Below are positions 36,534-46,525 of a stretch of 64,000 nucleotides of DNA, in pieces (position 1 is the stretch's first letter; every line of letters starts with the position of its first letter). The notes beneath the pieces were generated by a model. That model did no database searches and was not told the origin of the DNA. It worked only from the letters and a program-made list of their open reading frames with translations. The stretch is from assembly GCF_000295955.2 (NCBI RefSeq), contig NZ_ALXE01000022.1, forward strand, positions 62,001 through 126,000, in the 5' to 3' direction. The stretch is from Pantoea sp. A4 (GTDB taxonomy: Bacteria > Pseudomonadota > Gammaproteobacteria > Enterobacterales > Enterobacteriaceae). A program made the translations under genes and the position numbers.

Positions 36534-36869
36534 ATGAAAATAATTATATTACTGATAGCGTTAATCTCTTTTGGTGCTAGTGCATCAACTACCTACACTA
36601 AAGAACAACTTAACGATATGGATGCTGCCGATCAGCTTCCAGAACAAGAGCCTCCAGTGACAAAAGGAGTTGAGCAGGTTGATTTCACCACATGTAAAAG
36701 TGATGCGAATAACGTATTAAATAAAGTGGCGGACTACTATCCTGCAAAGGAAGTGGTAAATACTAGCGCTCTCTATGTTGTAAAAATGTGGGCGAATGAT
36801 GGTGTTATCACGGTTACTTGTTCTGAACCTGACAGTAAAAAAATCATAACTCAGTCATCTTATCGATGA
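36534..36869 (+). CDS. Small secreted protein, unknown function
   Basis: 111 residues with a Sec signal peptide (KIIILLIALISFGASA, cleavage about residue 18). The mature part is acidic (DMDAADQLPEQEPP) with two Cys (TTCKSD and VTCSE) likely paired in the periplasm. Preceded by GGGGTGAGG, a good ribosome site. 87 bases after the lipoprotein gene, perhaps the same transcript. Confidence 0.6.
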   Translation: MKIIILLIALISFGASASTTYTKEQLNDMDAADQLPEQEPPVTKGVEQVDFTTCKSDANNVLNKVADYYPAKEVVNTSALYVVKMWANDGVITVTCSEPDSKKIITQSSYR

Positions 36870-37029
36870 TTGTGGAGGGATTATAATATTTGAGTTATCT
36901 CGCAATCCTGAAGGTTATTATCTCTGGCAAGAAAATTTTACTGTTCTGAATGGTATGGGGGCTTCGATGGAAAAAATCGAAGCCTGCGTGACCCACAATT
37001 AGCGAACAATTCCTTAAATGGGAGGTAGG

Positions 37030-37309
37030 ATGGGAAAGGCTTTATCACTATTTATAACCTTGCACTACAACTTTTGCTGTTCAGGCGCAAACAATGCCCT
37101 CTGATGTAAAATCTTTTCAGGCAGCTGCTGAGGATTGTCAGCACTTTTCCGGTGAGTGGGACAGTGAATTGCCGCTAAACCGCCTGCGGGAAATTGAACG
37201 TGCTGTTGATAAAAATTGTGGCGAAGCCAGAAAACAACAGAATCAGCTAAAAGCAAAGTATCAAGGAAATAAAGAGATAGAAACGCTTATTGCTGAATAT
37301 GACATTTAA
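37030..37309 (+). pseudogene. Secreted protein gene with a frameshift in the signal peptide
   Basis: GGAGGTAGG and ATG 37030 start MGKALSLFITL, the beginning of a signal peptide. In the next frame the sequence continues TTFAVQAQTMPSDVKSFQ, the rest of a signal peptide plus the mature chain, which runs to a stop at 37307 with one Cys pair (EDCQHF, KNCGEA). A one-base change around 37058-37064 would restore a ~93-residue exported protein. Family unknown; related short secreted proteins occur nearby. Confidence 0.5.
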
Positions 37310-37803
37310 ATCAGTGCTCAGGGTAAATGGTTTGGCTGCGATTATCATGCACCAAACCTGCTGAATTAATTCAACAGCAATATCAAGGCATCTTTGATAG
37401 TCACCAGCCTCAAATGACACAATTGGCTAAAACTTTACTTTAACAAGGGCTGTCATAGCTACCCATCATTTGTCAGGTCACATACGTGCGTAATACTTCA
37501 CTTTAATAATCATAGAGATATTAAACTGTTAGCTTGCTAATGATAACAATGGCAATTAATGTTAAAACTGACTCGGAAAAATCTGAGATGATTTATCTCG
37601 CCCCTTCAAGAGCTAAGCCATTACGAGTGCCGGAGATAAGCGCCGGGTGGGGCGCATGCTTTTTAAATCTGTCATTTATGAACATAAACGGCAGCGTTAG
37701 CCTCAAAGTGCTCACCATCGTTTTATTAACCAGATATTTTTGGCCGTATTACCCAGTTATATTTTCCTTGTAGCGTAATTTTCATCACAGCCTCTATTAT
37801 TAA

Positions 37804-37938
37804 TTAAGAAGCGCAAAGGTATCGGCCAGTTAACTTTGACGCTGATCCCGCGCCAACAAATAAAACGAGTGATGCGGTGTCCATTTCAAGGTTATCCTCT
37901 TCTTCATTAGCCGATTCCCATTCATCATACTTTGTCAT
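37804..37938 (-). CDS. Possible small acidic ORF
   Basis: 44 residues starting MTKYDEWESANEEEDNLEMD and ending in a hydrophobic Gly-rich tail. No clear ribosome site. It may be the start of a truncated gene. The surrounding 37310-38149 otherwise shows no convincing gene on either strand, only short fragments. Confidence 0.2.
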   Translation of the reverse strand: MTKYDEWESANEEEDNLEMDTASLVLFVGAGSASKLTGRYLCAS

Positions 37939-38149
37939 TTCAATACGTCGAGGTTCTTGCTATTCATGCATCTCGCCATGGGGAAGGTGGGACCGGTAAA
38001 GACCGCTGGCATCTCAGTGACCTGAAATCTCTTCGGCACCATAACACCAGGTTAAAAAACCACCGCAGCATCAGCCGACAGGTACAACCTATCTCAGCAA
38101 CAAGCACAACCCGCTGGCGGTTTATGATTGCCAGGAAAATAATAAGCTT

Positions 38150-38401
38150 ATGACTACATATCGTATCCGCGTTGGTTTCCACAACCCCTCAGCGTTAACA
38201 CTGCGCCAGCTTGATGATCATCTGGCTGAGCATCGCTTTTGTAAAACCCGCGAGCGAGACGCTACTTTTCGCTACTTCCTTGAGTATGAGTATCACGCAC
38301 CCGATGCCGACTACTGTACGGTATGTTCCCTGGCCTATAACGAGGCTTGCAAGGTGCGTAAGTGTCCACTGGTACTGGTGGAGGAAAAGGCAGACAGCTG
38401 A
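38150..38401 (+). CDS. Hypothetical protein, 83 residues
   Basis: Starts MTTYRIRVGFHNPSALTLRQ and contains RFCKTRERDATFRYFLEYEYH and a Cys-rich stretch (YCTVCSLAYNEACKVRKC) with five Cys in 22 residues, which could bind a metal. No signal peptide. No strong ribosome site (AATAAGC only). Not recognised; codon use is closer to the host than the AT-rich cargo. Confidence 0.45.
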   Translation: MTTYRIRVGFHNPSALTLRQLDDHLAEHRFCKTRERDATFRYFLEYEYHAPDADYCTVCSLAYNEACKVRKCPLVLVEEKADS

Positions 38402-39259
38402 GTTGCGAAAACTCCCTGACTCCAAAACAGCCCGCTTTCTAAGACACACTCTGACATATCCTGGTATGTACACACATTCCCACTTTCCCTGCCTCCATGA
38501 CGTAAAAATCTGATTTTTAAGATCATTTAAGAATAAAAAGTAGATTTTATATTCTCTTAAAATCAATCCATGGCTGGTGTTTTCTATTTTTCCTTCGGAG
38601 TAATCTTAAAAGAATGTAAAAAACAGGGTGATTGTGTTTAAAAATAATTCTTTATGTTTGATAATGTTTTGTCTGTTAATTTTGCCAAAATTGAAAAAGA
38701 ACCAGCATTGGGTAGAATGATGCTGCTGATGGAGCAGGGTGGTTACAGATAAGGGATTATTGGGGATTGTAGCGATCTCCCAAGGGCGGTAGCGTGCCAA
38801 AACGATCGTAAATAGTTGTTTTAGATCGTTTGTTTCTCATCTCTTATTTAGTCTTCCGAAAGAACTATTGGCTGCTTACTTAACAATCATTCGGTAGATT
38901 TTAAAATCACCTGAATACAAAATTTAAGTTTAGATGTTACTCGAACAGCTAACTGATCAGTTTGATTTAAGTTATGTAAGCTTTTCTTAGCCTTAACTTT
39001 CTACTGACTGTAAATTTATGTATAGCTTACGGTGGGTGACGAATACATCTCTGGTCGTTGCAGCACATTCAGTGCGCCAAAACAGCATATCTGGCCGCAA
39101 TGCCACGAAAGTGATGCTGAGACTAAGAGAAATCTGGCGTATTTCGAACCACCCAAAACTGCTGCCATCTCCTACCCGTTGTCATTAAAACCACACAGTT
39201 CACTCCTGATCAGGGAATGATGCTGTTATCTGCATAGCATTGAATGGAAAGTAAAAATC
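38402..39259. other. AT-rich intergenic region before the T6SS cluster
   Basis: No convincing gene on either strand in 858 bases. It contains an 8-bp inverted repeat AAACGATC (38800-38807) / GATCGTTT (38824-38831) with a 16-base spacer, a possible operator. I could not find a convincing sigma-54 (-24/-12) element. The promoter of the T6SS operon should lie here. Confidence 0.5.
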
Positions 39260-39766
39260 ATGACGATTAAACAAAAACTCCCTCTGTTGTTTTCCCTGCT
39301 TTGTGTTCTGGTGGTTGCCGGATGTAAAGCGCCCCCTCCGCCGTTAACCGATGACTCCATTGTGAGCAGCACCGTTGATGGCGTCACGTTGAGCTACCGC
39401 CACGCCATCACACCGCCTGCCCAGTTTGAACCTGTTAACAAACCCTATCGGGCGCTGTACGACGCCTCAGTAATGAGCAAGCCAGGTTTTAACGGCAACC
39501 TGGTTAAACACCTGGAAAACGGCCAGAGCTACACCGTGTTAGGAACCGTTGAAAATAACTGGTTTGCGATTGCCGAAGGGGATAGCGATCAGTTGGTCGG
39601 CTATGTGCCATTGCGAGCTGGGGTTGCTGCAGATCGTTATGACGCGACTGTTCGAGCGGATTCACGTCGTGTACGTCGTGCTCCTGCTAAGAAAACCTGT
39701 GTTTCCGTGGACGGTGACAGCAAAGCGTGCCGCAACAGCAACAACGGTACCTGGATTCTTAACTAA
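39260..39766 (+). CDS. T6SS-associated SH3-domain lipoprotein
   Basis: 168 residues. Lipobox VAGC with Cys at residue 22, then a Pro-rich linker (KAPPPPL). Residues ~60-118 read as a bacterial SH3 fold: LVKHLENGQSYTVLGTVENN followed by WFAIAEGDSDQLVGYVPL. The tail is Arg-rich with two Cys (KKTCVS, KACRNS). First gene of the T6SS operon, 19 bases before tssJ, so probably an envelope accessory that contacts peptidoglycan near the membrane complex. Role inferred from context. Confidence 0.75.
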   Translation: MTIKQKLPLLFSLLCVLVVAGCKAPPPPLTDDSIVSSTVDGVTLSYRHAITPPAQFEPVNKPYRALYDASVMSKPGFNGNLVKHLENGQSYTVLGTVENNWFAIAEGDSDQLVGYVPLRAGVAADRYDATVRADSRRVRRAPAKKTCVSVDGDSKACRNSNNGTWILN

Positions 39767-39785
39767 AGTACGGCAGGGATGAACG

Positions 39786-40301
39786 ATGACGACGAAAACG
39801 CCTTTATCGCGCTTTATCAGCTGGATGCTCATTCCTCTCGCGCTCATCCTGCTGGCAGGGTGTGGTGCTACCTCCTCAGAGACGGCTTCTCGCTATCAGC
39901 TGAAATTTCAGGCGCATCCCCAAATTAACGACAGCGCACCTTTGAAGGTGCGCGTTTTGCTACTGAAATCCGATGCGAACTTCATGTCGGCCGATTTTTA
40001 CTCGCTGCAAAACAGACCTGACGCTGTGCTGGGCAATGACTTGCTTAACGCCGATCAGTTCTTCCTGATGCCCGGTCAACTCAATAAACGCCTGCGCGGG
40101 CAGACCCAGCCTGGCGCACGCTACATCGGCATCATGGCGGAATATCAAACCCTTGATGGCAAAAAATGGCGTCTGTCGCTGCCGTTGCCCGATCCTTCAC
40201 AGGGCAGTGCCTGGAAATTCTGGCAGAGCAACAGCGGTGAGCTGAACGCAGAGATCATCGCCGACATCAGCGGCATACGTACCCTCAGCCCGCAAAATTA
40301 A
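39786..40301 (+). CDS. tssJ: T6SS outer-membrane lipoprotein TssJ
   Basis: 171-residue lipoprotein with lipobox LAGC (Cys about residue 26). The mature domain has the transthyretin-like pattern of TssJ: YQLKFQAHPQIN, SAPLKVRVLLLKSDANFM, FYSLQ and GARYIGIMAEYQ. TssJ anchors the membrane complex by binding the TssM periplasmic end. Adjacent to tssK as usual. Confidence 0.92.
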   Translation: MTTKTPLSRFISWMLIPLALILLAGCGATSSETASRYQLKFQAHPQINDSAPLKVRVLLLKSDANFMSADFYSLQNRPDAVLGNDLLNADQFFLMPGQLNKRLRGQTQPGARYIGIMAEYQTLDGKKWRLSLPLPDPSQGSAWKFWQSNSGELNAEIIADISGIRTLSPQN

Positions 40302-40322
40302 ATCAACAAACGGATATCAGAA

Positions 40323-41669
40323 ATGTCGAAAACAGCCAGGGTTGTATGGACGGAAGGCATGTTTCTTCGTCCACACCATTTCCAACAGGCCGAAAATTAC
40401 CAGTTAAACCAGCAGCGTATCCGGGGCGAGGCGCAGCATAGCTGGAACTATGGTTTCTACACGCTGAAATTTGATGAAGAGCAGTTAAAACGCGGCACCC
40501 TGGCACTGGACACCGTCTGCGGCGTCTTTCCTGACGGCACGTTGTTCTCGCTAGAACGAGGCCAGGCGGCACCCGCACCGGTGGTGATAGCACCGCAGCA
40601 TCTTGGTCAACAGCTGGTTCTGGCACTGCCCGCGCAGCGCGGTGGGCGAGATGAGGTGATCTTCAGCGAACAAAAAGAGTCGCTGGCACGCTATGTAAGC
40701 TTCGAGCAAGAAGTGGCCGATCATAATGAGATGTCCCTTGGCGATGCGACAGTCCAGTTCGGTCAGTTGCGTATGCGCATCATGTTAGAAAGCGAGTTGA
40801 CGGCGGAGTGGGTTTCCCTGCCGCTCGCCAAAGTCACCGATTTGACAAAAGAGAAGCATCTTGTCTTCCACGGCGAATATATCCCGCCCTGCCTGCATCA
40901 AGGTGCGGTTGAAAAACTCCATGACTTCGTCAACAACTTGCTGAAGCTGATGGCAGCGCGCAATGAAGCGATTGCCTTCAAGCTGCGTGAAGCGGGCCGT
41001 ATGACCAACAACGATACGCTGGATTTCATGCTGCTGGCCTTTATGAATCGCGCCAGGGCGGAGTTCACGCACCTGGCCGAGCGCAAAAAGCTGCATCCTG
41101 AGGTGGTTTACGGCTATTTATGCGGGCTGGCCGGGGAATTGATGACCTGGAGCGAAAGCCGTCTGTTAAAAAGCGGATTGCTGCCTCCGTACAATCACGA
41201 CGATCTGGCAGGTTGTTTTGGCCGCGTCGCGTGGTTACTGCAACAACAGCTTTCTCAGGTTATCGAGCAAGATGCCTTGGCGATTGAGCTGGATAATCGC
41301 TCGCATGGATTGTACAGCGGCTACATTCCAGACAGCCCAGCCATTCGCAAGGGCAATTTTGTGTTGGGGGTTAAATCTAGCCAACCCAATGCCAACCTGG
41401 CAACGCAGTTTCCAGCGCGCAGCAAAGTGGCTTCGGTGCACAAAATCCGCGATCTGGTGCAGTTACAGCTGCCGGGGATCGCACTGCATGTAATGCCAAG
41501 TTCACCACCGCAGATCCCATGGAACGCCGGGTACACCTATTTCCAGCTGGAACAGGGCGGCGACTTGTGGGATGACCTGGAACAAACCGGGGCAATTGCA
41601 CTGCACCTCGCAGGGCAAAATGGCGATCTGGAAATTCAGCTCTGGTCGATTCGCGCAACTTCAGCCTGA
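40323..41669 (+). CDS. tssK: T6SS baseplate protein TssK
   Basis: 448 residues, normal for TssK. The start VVWTEGMFLRPHHFQQAENY is the family signature. TssK trimers link the baseplate (TssEFG, VgrG) to the TssL-TssM membrane complex and have an siphophage receptor-binding-like fold. It starts 21 bases after tssJ and precedes tssL. Confidence 0.96.
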   Translation: MSKTARVVWTEGMFLRPHHFQQAENYQLNQQRIRGEAQHSWNYGFYTLKFDEEQLKRGTLALDTVCGVFPDGTLFSLERGQAAPAPVVIAPQHLGQQLVLALPAQRGGRDEVIFSEQKESLARYVSFEQEVADHNEMSLGDATVQFGQLRMRIMLESELTAEWVSLPLAKVTDLTKEKHLVFHGEYIPPCLHQGAVEKLHDFVNNLLKLMAARNEAIAFKLREAGRMTNNDTLDFMLLAFMNRARAEFTHLAERKKLHPEVVYGYLCGLAGELMTWSESRLLKSGLLPPYNHDDLAGCFGRVAWLLQQQLSQVIEQDALAIELDNRSHGLYSGYIPDSPAIRKGNFVLGVKSSQPNANLATQFPARSKVASVHKIRDLVQLQLPGIALHVMPSSPPQIPWNAGYTYFQLEQGGDLWDDLEQTGAIALHLAGQNGDLEIQLWSIRATSA

Positions 41670-41688
41670 TTCAACGGACATTTTCATC

Positions 41689-42927
41689 ATGCAGGAACAC
41701 GTTTATCACGGCAGCGACGCCGTATCCTCTTCGCAATGGCAGGATAACTCTCTGCTGGCTGCTGCTAACCCGCTGCTGAATGCGATCCCGCAAATTCGTC
41801 ACTCGGTGGAGCACGCTTCGCCGGATGCGCTGCGACAGAAGCTGATCGCTGAGATCCAGCGTTTTGAAGTGCGCAGCCAACAGGCCGGGCATGCCTATGA
41901 AACCATTATCGGCGCGCGCTATTGTTTGTGTACGGCTCTGGATGAGGCGGCAGCATTAACGCCGTGGGGCGGCAATAATGTCTGGCCTGCCAGCGGGTTG
42001 CTGGTGACCTTCCATAATGAGACCTGGGGAGGGGAGAAGTTTTTCCAGCTGTTGGCAAAACTGTCGCAAAAGCCGCGCGATCATCTGTTCCTGCTGGAGT
42101 TGATCTACTTCTGTCTGATGTTGGGCTTTGAAGGACGTTATCGCGTTGTCGACAATGGCCGCACCCAGCTTGAAACCATCCGCCAGCGCCTGCAGCAAAT
42201 GATCGCTTCTGTGCGTGGTTCTTACGCTGCGCCTTTATCGCCACACTGTTTCGATCAGGCAACACAACGCACACTCTGGCGGCCCAGCATTCCGCTCTGG
42301 GCATGGGGTGCGGTGAGCGGATTGGTTGGCTGCCTGCTCTTTATTGGCTTCAACTGGCGTCTCGGTGATGCCACCACCCCGGTGCTGGCTTCGGTGTATC
42401 AGAGCAGTGTGCCGCAGGTCACTATCAGTAATCGTGCCGCTCCGGCACCTGCCGCCCTCGATTTGAAGCGCTTCCTGCAACCTGAAATCGCGCAGGGGCT
42501 GGTTGCCGTTAAAGATGAAGCCGATCGCAGTGTTATCACCTTGAAAGGGGATGGGCTGTTCGCTTCTGGAGCCACCACGGTACGCGGTAACTATCAGCCC
42601 GTTATCCAGAGAATCGCCAGCGCCATGAACGGCGTCAACGGACGGATCGTGGTGGCCGGGTACAGCGACAATGTGCCGATTCGCAGTGCGCGTTTTGCTT
42701 CAAACTATGAGCTCTCTCTTGAGCGAGCGCAGTCCGTGCAGCAATTGTTACAGCAGTATTTGCAGCAGCCACAACGTGTGAAAGCGGAAGGGCGCGGCGA
42801 TGCGAATCCTCTGGTGCCAAATAACTCAGCGGCCAACCGCGCTCGCAACCGCCGTGTTGAAATTACACTGCTGGTTGCTCCGGGGAACACGCAGGCGCAA
42901 CTCAACGGACTGTCGCAAGGAAATTAA
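41689..42927 (+). CDS. tssL: T6SS inner-membrane protein TssL with C-terminal OmpA-like domain
   Basis: 412 residues. The cytoplasmic DotU domain (ANPLLNAIPQIRHSV to ~residue 195) is followed by one membrane helix (about 205-225, WAWGAVSGLVGCLLFIGF) and a periplasmic OmpA-like peptidoglycan-binding domain (GRIVVAGYSDNVPIRS, ELSLERAQSVQQ, NRARNRRVEI). This is the specialised, peptidoglycan-anchored form of TssL. ATG 41689 gives the expected N-terminus; the frame is open further upstream inside tssK. Confidence 0.95.
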   Translation: MQEHVYHGSDAVSSSQWQDNSLLAAANPLLNAIPQIRHSVEHASPDALRQKLIAEIQRFEVRSQQAGHAYETIIGARYCLCTALDEAAALTPWGGNNVWPASGLLVTFHNETWGGEKFFQLLAKLSQKPRDHLFLLELIYFCLMLGFEGRYRVVDNGRTQLETIRQRLQQMIASVRGSYAAPLSPHCFDQATQRTLWRPSIPLWAWGAVSGLVGCLLFIGFNWRLGDATTPVLASVYQSSVPQVTISNRAAPAPAALDLKRFLQPEIAQGLVAVKDEADRSVITLKGDGLFASGATTVRGNYQPVIQRIASAMNGVNGRIVVAGYSDNVPIRSARFASNYELSLERAQSVQQLLQQYLQQPQRVKAEGRGDANPLVPNNSAANRARNRRVEITLLVAPGNTQAQLNGLSQGN

Positions 42928-42930
42928 CGG

Positions 42931-45900
42931 ATGCTTAACGTGCTATTTGCCATCCTCTCCAGCCGGGTGCTGTGGGGTTTTATTGGTATCACCGCTCTTT
43001 CTTTTATTATCTGGGTGATTGGTCCGGTGTTCTCCATTAGCGATGCCAGACCGCTGGAGCCGGAAACCAACCGCCAAGTCAGTATTCTTTTGCTGTATGT
43101 CGTATGGGGATTGGGGCAGTTAATCCCACGTCTGCATGCTGCGTGGGTCAACCGCAAAATGGTCGACACCCTGGCGCAGCACAAAGAAGAGGCGATAGAC
43201 AGCAGCAAACGCCTGACGGATGAAGAGCAGCAGCTGAATGAGCGTTTCAACGAAGCCTCTCAACTGCTGAAACAAGCCCACTTTGATAACGCCTCTGGCC
43301 GTAAGAAGCCGTTCTGGCTGCGCCGTTTCAGCCGTCAGTACCTTTATCAGTTGCCATGGTATGTGATCATCGGTGCGCCGGGTGCAGGTAAAACCACTGC
43401 GCTGGTGAACTCGGGCCTGCATTTCCCCCTCGCCAGCCATTTTGGCAAGAACGCGCTGCGTGGTATTGGCGGTACACGAAACTGTGACTGGTGGTTCACC
43501 AATGAAGCGGTGCTGCTGGATACTGCGGGCCGCTACACCACCCAGGAGAGCCAGCGAGAGCGTGATGCCAGTGAATGGGGGAAATTCATCTCACTGCTGA
43601 AGAAATTCCGTGCTCGCCAGCCGATTAACGGGGCGATCATCACCATCAGCGTACAAGATCTGCTGACACAGAGCCCTGAGCAGCGCCAGCAACAGGCCAG
43701 AGCCCTGCGTCAGCGCTTGCTCGAACTGTATGAGCAACTGGGCATTCGCTTCCCGGTGTATGTTCTGGTGACCAAAACTGACCTGCTACAGGGCTTCACC
43801 GACTACTTCAGCCGTTTTGATAAGTCACTGCGAGACCAGATCTGGGGCTTCACCTTCCCCTGGGAGCAGGTGAAGCAGGGCCAATTTGATTTGGCGCTGG
43901 CCTTTGAGCAGGAGTACGCGCTGTTGCAACAGCGTCTGGATGCCGGCTTAAGTGATGTCATGATCGGTGAGCGTGATAACAAAGCGCGCGCCGGGAGTTA
44001 TCTGTTCCCGCAAGAGTTCATGGCGCTGCGCCCGTTGCTGCGTGATTACCTGTTGCAGGTCTTTGCCCATTCAGGTTTCGAAACCCCGCTGGCCACCCGA
44101 GGCATCTACTTTGCCAGCGGTACCCAGGAGGGGCTGCCGTTTGACAAAGTCATGGGTGAACTGAATCGCGCATTGAATCTGCCATCACGCGTTACTCAAG
44201 AGGGCGATGCGGTACCGCCGGTTAAAGGTCAAAGCTTCTTCCTGCGTGATCTGCTGGAAAAAGTGGTGTTTGAGGAGTCCAGCCTGGCGGGGAGTAATCG
44301 CTGGTGGGAACTGCGTAACCGGGTAATACACTGGTCCGGTTATCTGGTGATGAGTGCGGTGCTGATTATCGCCACTGTCCTCTGGTACACCAGCTACAGC
44401 CTTAATCGCAGCTATCTGAATGAAGTCTCTGCCCGGGTTCCACAGGTGAACCAACAAGGTAGCGCATTGCAGATGGGCCAGGCGCGCGATCTGTTTGCGT
44501 TGTTGCCTTATCTCAACGGTTTACTGCATCTGCCAGACAGCGCGGAGTTTGATATTCATCATCCGCCATTGACGCGCCGTATGGGGCTGTATCGCGGCAA
44601 CGAAGTGGCTGATGCAAGCAGTGAGCTTTACCAGAAAGCGTTGAAGCAATTACTGCTGCCGCAGGTGGCGCAACAAATCACTAACTGGTTGCGTAACGAC
44701 AACGGCAGCGACGCTGATTACAGCTATGAGGCACTGAAGGCCTATCAAATGCTGTATCAGCCAAAACACTATGACGGCAAGTTCCTGCAAACCTGGGTGA
44801 TGCTCAACCTACAACGCAATTTACCGCAGGACGTGACCCGTGAGCAGATGGGTCAGCTTGAGTGGCACCTGACGCAACTGCTTGAAACCCAGATTCAGTC
44901 ATCACCTTATGCCAAAGATGATGCCTTGATCGGGCGTGAGCAGGCGATGGTCGCGCGGATGCCGCTCGCTGAGCGCGTATATGGCCGCATGAAACGGCTG
45001 ATGGAGCATGACAGCAGCCTGCAACCTGTCTCGCTGGCCGCGTTAGGGGGCGCGCAAAGCGACCTGGTGTTTAGCCGTAAAAGCGGTAAATCACTTAACG
45101 ATGGCGTACCTGGCCTGTTTACTCCGGCGGGCTACTGGGGAAAGTTCACAGCGCAGATCGACAGCGTCTCTGACGGTCTGCACAGTGAGGATCGCTGGGT
45201 GCTAGGGAGCGCAACTCAGGATGGCGATAAAACCCAGACGCGCAGTGCGGTACGTCAGCTCTACATTGATGACTATATTCGCCAGTGGGATGCGCTGCTC
45301 AGCGATCTACAACTGAATAATATTGGCAATTTAGCCCAACGGGTGAACAGCGCTCGTTTGCTGTCGGGAAATACTTCCCCGTTGCGTACTTTGGTCACGA
45401 ATCTCAGCCCGTATCTTCAGTTAGCCAAGGTAGAGCCCGCCAGTAAAACCGACGCGGGCAGTAAGCCGGATAGCAGCGCCAGTTCGACGTTGCGTTCACT
45501 GTTTAGCAACAATAGCGCCGCAGTGCCGACTGCGGCAGCCTCTCCGGAACAGCAGGTGAATCAACATTTCTCCGCGCTGCTGGATCTCGCGCATCCTGTG
45601 GGACAAGGGAAGAGCATCGCCTTTGATGACTTTCTCAAACAGATTGACGATCTCTACCGCTATTTGACCGCCGTTCAGGATGCGGCGAACAGCGGCCTGC
45701 CTGCACCGGGGGGGGATGCCATTACCCGATTACAAGCGGGAGCGGGTCGTTTGCCGGGTTCACTGCAAGGCATGTTCTCTAGTCTCGCCGTGGGTGCCAG
45801 CGCCGATACGCAGCAGCGCGATATGGATAACGTGCGTAAACGGATTGAAGTGGAAGTGGGTGGCTTTTGTCGCCAGGCCATCGCCGGGCGTTATCCGCTG

Positions 45901-46515
45901 GTCAAAGGCGCGCGTAATGAAGTCACTCCGGACGATCTGGCGCGAATGTTTGCGCCAGGCAGCGGCCTGATGGACAGCTTCTTCCGCGATAATCTGGCTG
46001 GAAAAGTCGATACCACACAAAGCCGCTGGCGCTTTACGCCGGGCATTGATGGCAAAACGTTACCCGGCGGTGAGGCGTTATTGCGTCCCTTCCAACAGGC
46101 GCAAAATATCCGGGATGCTTTCTTTGCTAATGGTGCAACCACGCCGGCATTTCGTGTCACGGTCCGTACCGTGCGCATGGACAATGACATTCTTTCCATG
46201 ACATTGGATGTGGATGGTCAACTGTTGCGTTATAGCCATGGCCCGCAGGCGCAGCAGCTGATGAGCTGGCCTGGCAGCGGCGGCACCAGTCAGGTGCGTT
46301 TGTCCCTCGGCTTGGCTAACGGCACAACCTCGACGTTGGTCACCAACGGGGCCTGGGCGTTGAACCGTTTCTTTGATCGGGCGCAGCTGGCTGCGGGCAG
46401 CAGTAGCCTCAGTCGGCTCGCGACTTTCACGGTGGATGGACATCATCTGACGCTGGAGTTCACGCCAAACAGCATCCGTAATCCATTCCAGCTTCCGGCC
46501 TTTGGCTGTCCTTGA
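42931..46515 (+). CDS. tssM: T6SS inner-membrane protein TssM (IcmF)
   Basis: 1194 residues. N-terminal helices (about 7-33 and 50-66), a cytoplasmic NTPase-like domain with an intact Walker A GAPGAGKTT (~residues 148-156), WWFTNEAVLLDTAGRY as Walker B region, and TKTDLLQGF. A third helix near residue 470 leads to the large periplasmic part that binds TssJ and spans to the outer membrane. Starts 3 bases after tssL. Confidence 0.96.
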   Translation: MLNVLFAILSSRVLWGFIGITALSFIIWVIGPVFSISDARPLEPETNRQVSILLLYVVWGLGQLIPRLHAAWVNRKMVDTLAQHKEEAIDSSKRLTDEEQQLNERFNEASQLLKQAHFDNASGRKKPFWLRRFSRQYLYQLPWYVIIGAPGAGKTTALVNSGLHFPLASHFGKNALRGIGGTRNCDWWFTNEAVLLDTAGRYTTQESQRERDASEWGKFISLLKKFRARQPINGAIITISVQDLLTQSPEQRQQQARALRQRLLELYEQLGIRFPVYVLVTKTDLLQGFTDYFSRFDKSLRDQIWGFTFPWEQVKQGQFDLALAFEQEYALLQQRLDAGLSDVMIGERDNKARAGSYLFPQEFMALRPLLRDYLLQVFAHSGFETPLATRGIYFASGTQEGLPFDKVMGELNRALNLPSRVTQEGDAVPPVKGQSFFLRDLLEKVVFEESSLAGSNRWWELRNRVIHWSGYLVMSAVLIIATVLWYTSYSLNRSYLNEVSARVPQVNQQGSALQMGQARDLFALLPYLNGLLHLPDSAEFDIHHPPLTRRMGLYRGNEVADASSELYQKALKQLLLPQVAQQITNWLRNDNGSDADYSYEALKAYQMLYQPKHYDGKFLQTWVMLNLQRNLPQDVTREQMGQLEWHLTQLLETQIQSSPYAKDDALIGREQAMVARMPLAERVYGRMKRLMEHDSSLQPVSLAALGGAQSDLVFSRKSGKSLNDGVPGLFTPAGYWGKFTAQIDSVSDGLHSEDRWVLGSATQDGDKTQTRSAVRQLYIDDYIRQWDALLSDLQLNNIGNLAQRVNSARLLSGNTSPLRTLVTNLSPYLQLAKVEPASKTDAGSKPDSSASSTLRSLFSNNSAAVPTAAASPEQQVNQHFSALLDLAHPVGQGKSIAFDDFLKQIDDLYRYLTAVQDAANSGLPAPGGDAITRLQAGAGRLPGSLQGMFSSLAVGASADTQQRDMDNVRKRIEVEVGGFCRQAIAGRYPLVKGARNEVTPDDLARMFAPGSGLMDSFFRDNLAGKVDTTQSRWRFTPGIDGKTLPGGEALLRPFQQAQNIRDAFFANGATTPAFRVTVRTVRMDNDILSMTLDVDGQLLRYSHGPQAQQLMSWPGSGGTSQVRLSLGLANGTTSTLVTNGAWALNRFFDRAQLAAGSSSLSRLATFTVDGHHLTLEFTPNSIRNPFQLPAFGCP

Positions 46516-46525
46516 GGAGAAGACG

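Noticed and set aside
37534-37773. 79-residue plus-strand frame
   Set aside because: No ribosome site, no homology visible, composition of random AT-rich sequence.
27690-38800. Direct repeat of the SdsR terminator as attR
   Set aside because: I looked for a second copy of the GACCGAATAC/GTATTCGGTC region on the right side of the island and did not find one.
39032-39220. 62-residue plus-strand frame before the T6SS operon
   Set aside because: No start signal, no family pattern, and it sits in the likely promoter region.
27444-39259. CRISPR array or tRNA-borne integration site in the island
   Set aside because: No regularly spaced repeats were seen, and no tRNA cloverleaf with a CCA-like end could be traced; the island appears to abut SdsR instead.
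38402-39259. Sigma-54 promoter for the T6SS operon
   Set aside because: No convincing GG-N10-GC element with a TGGCAC-like -24 box was found.
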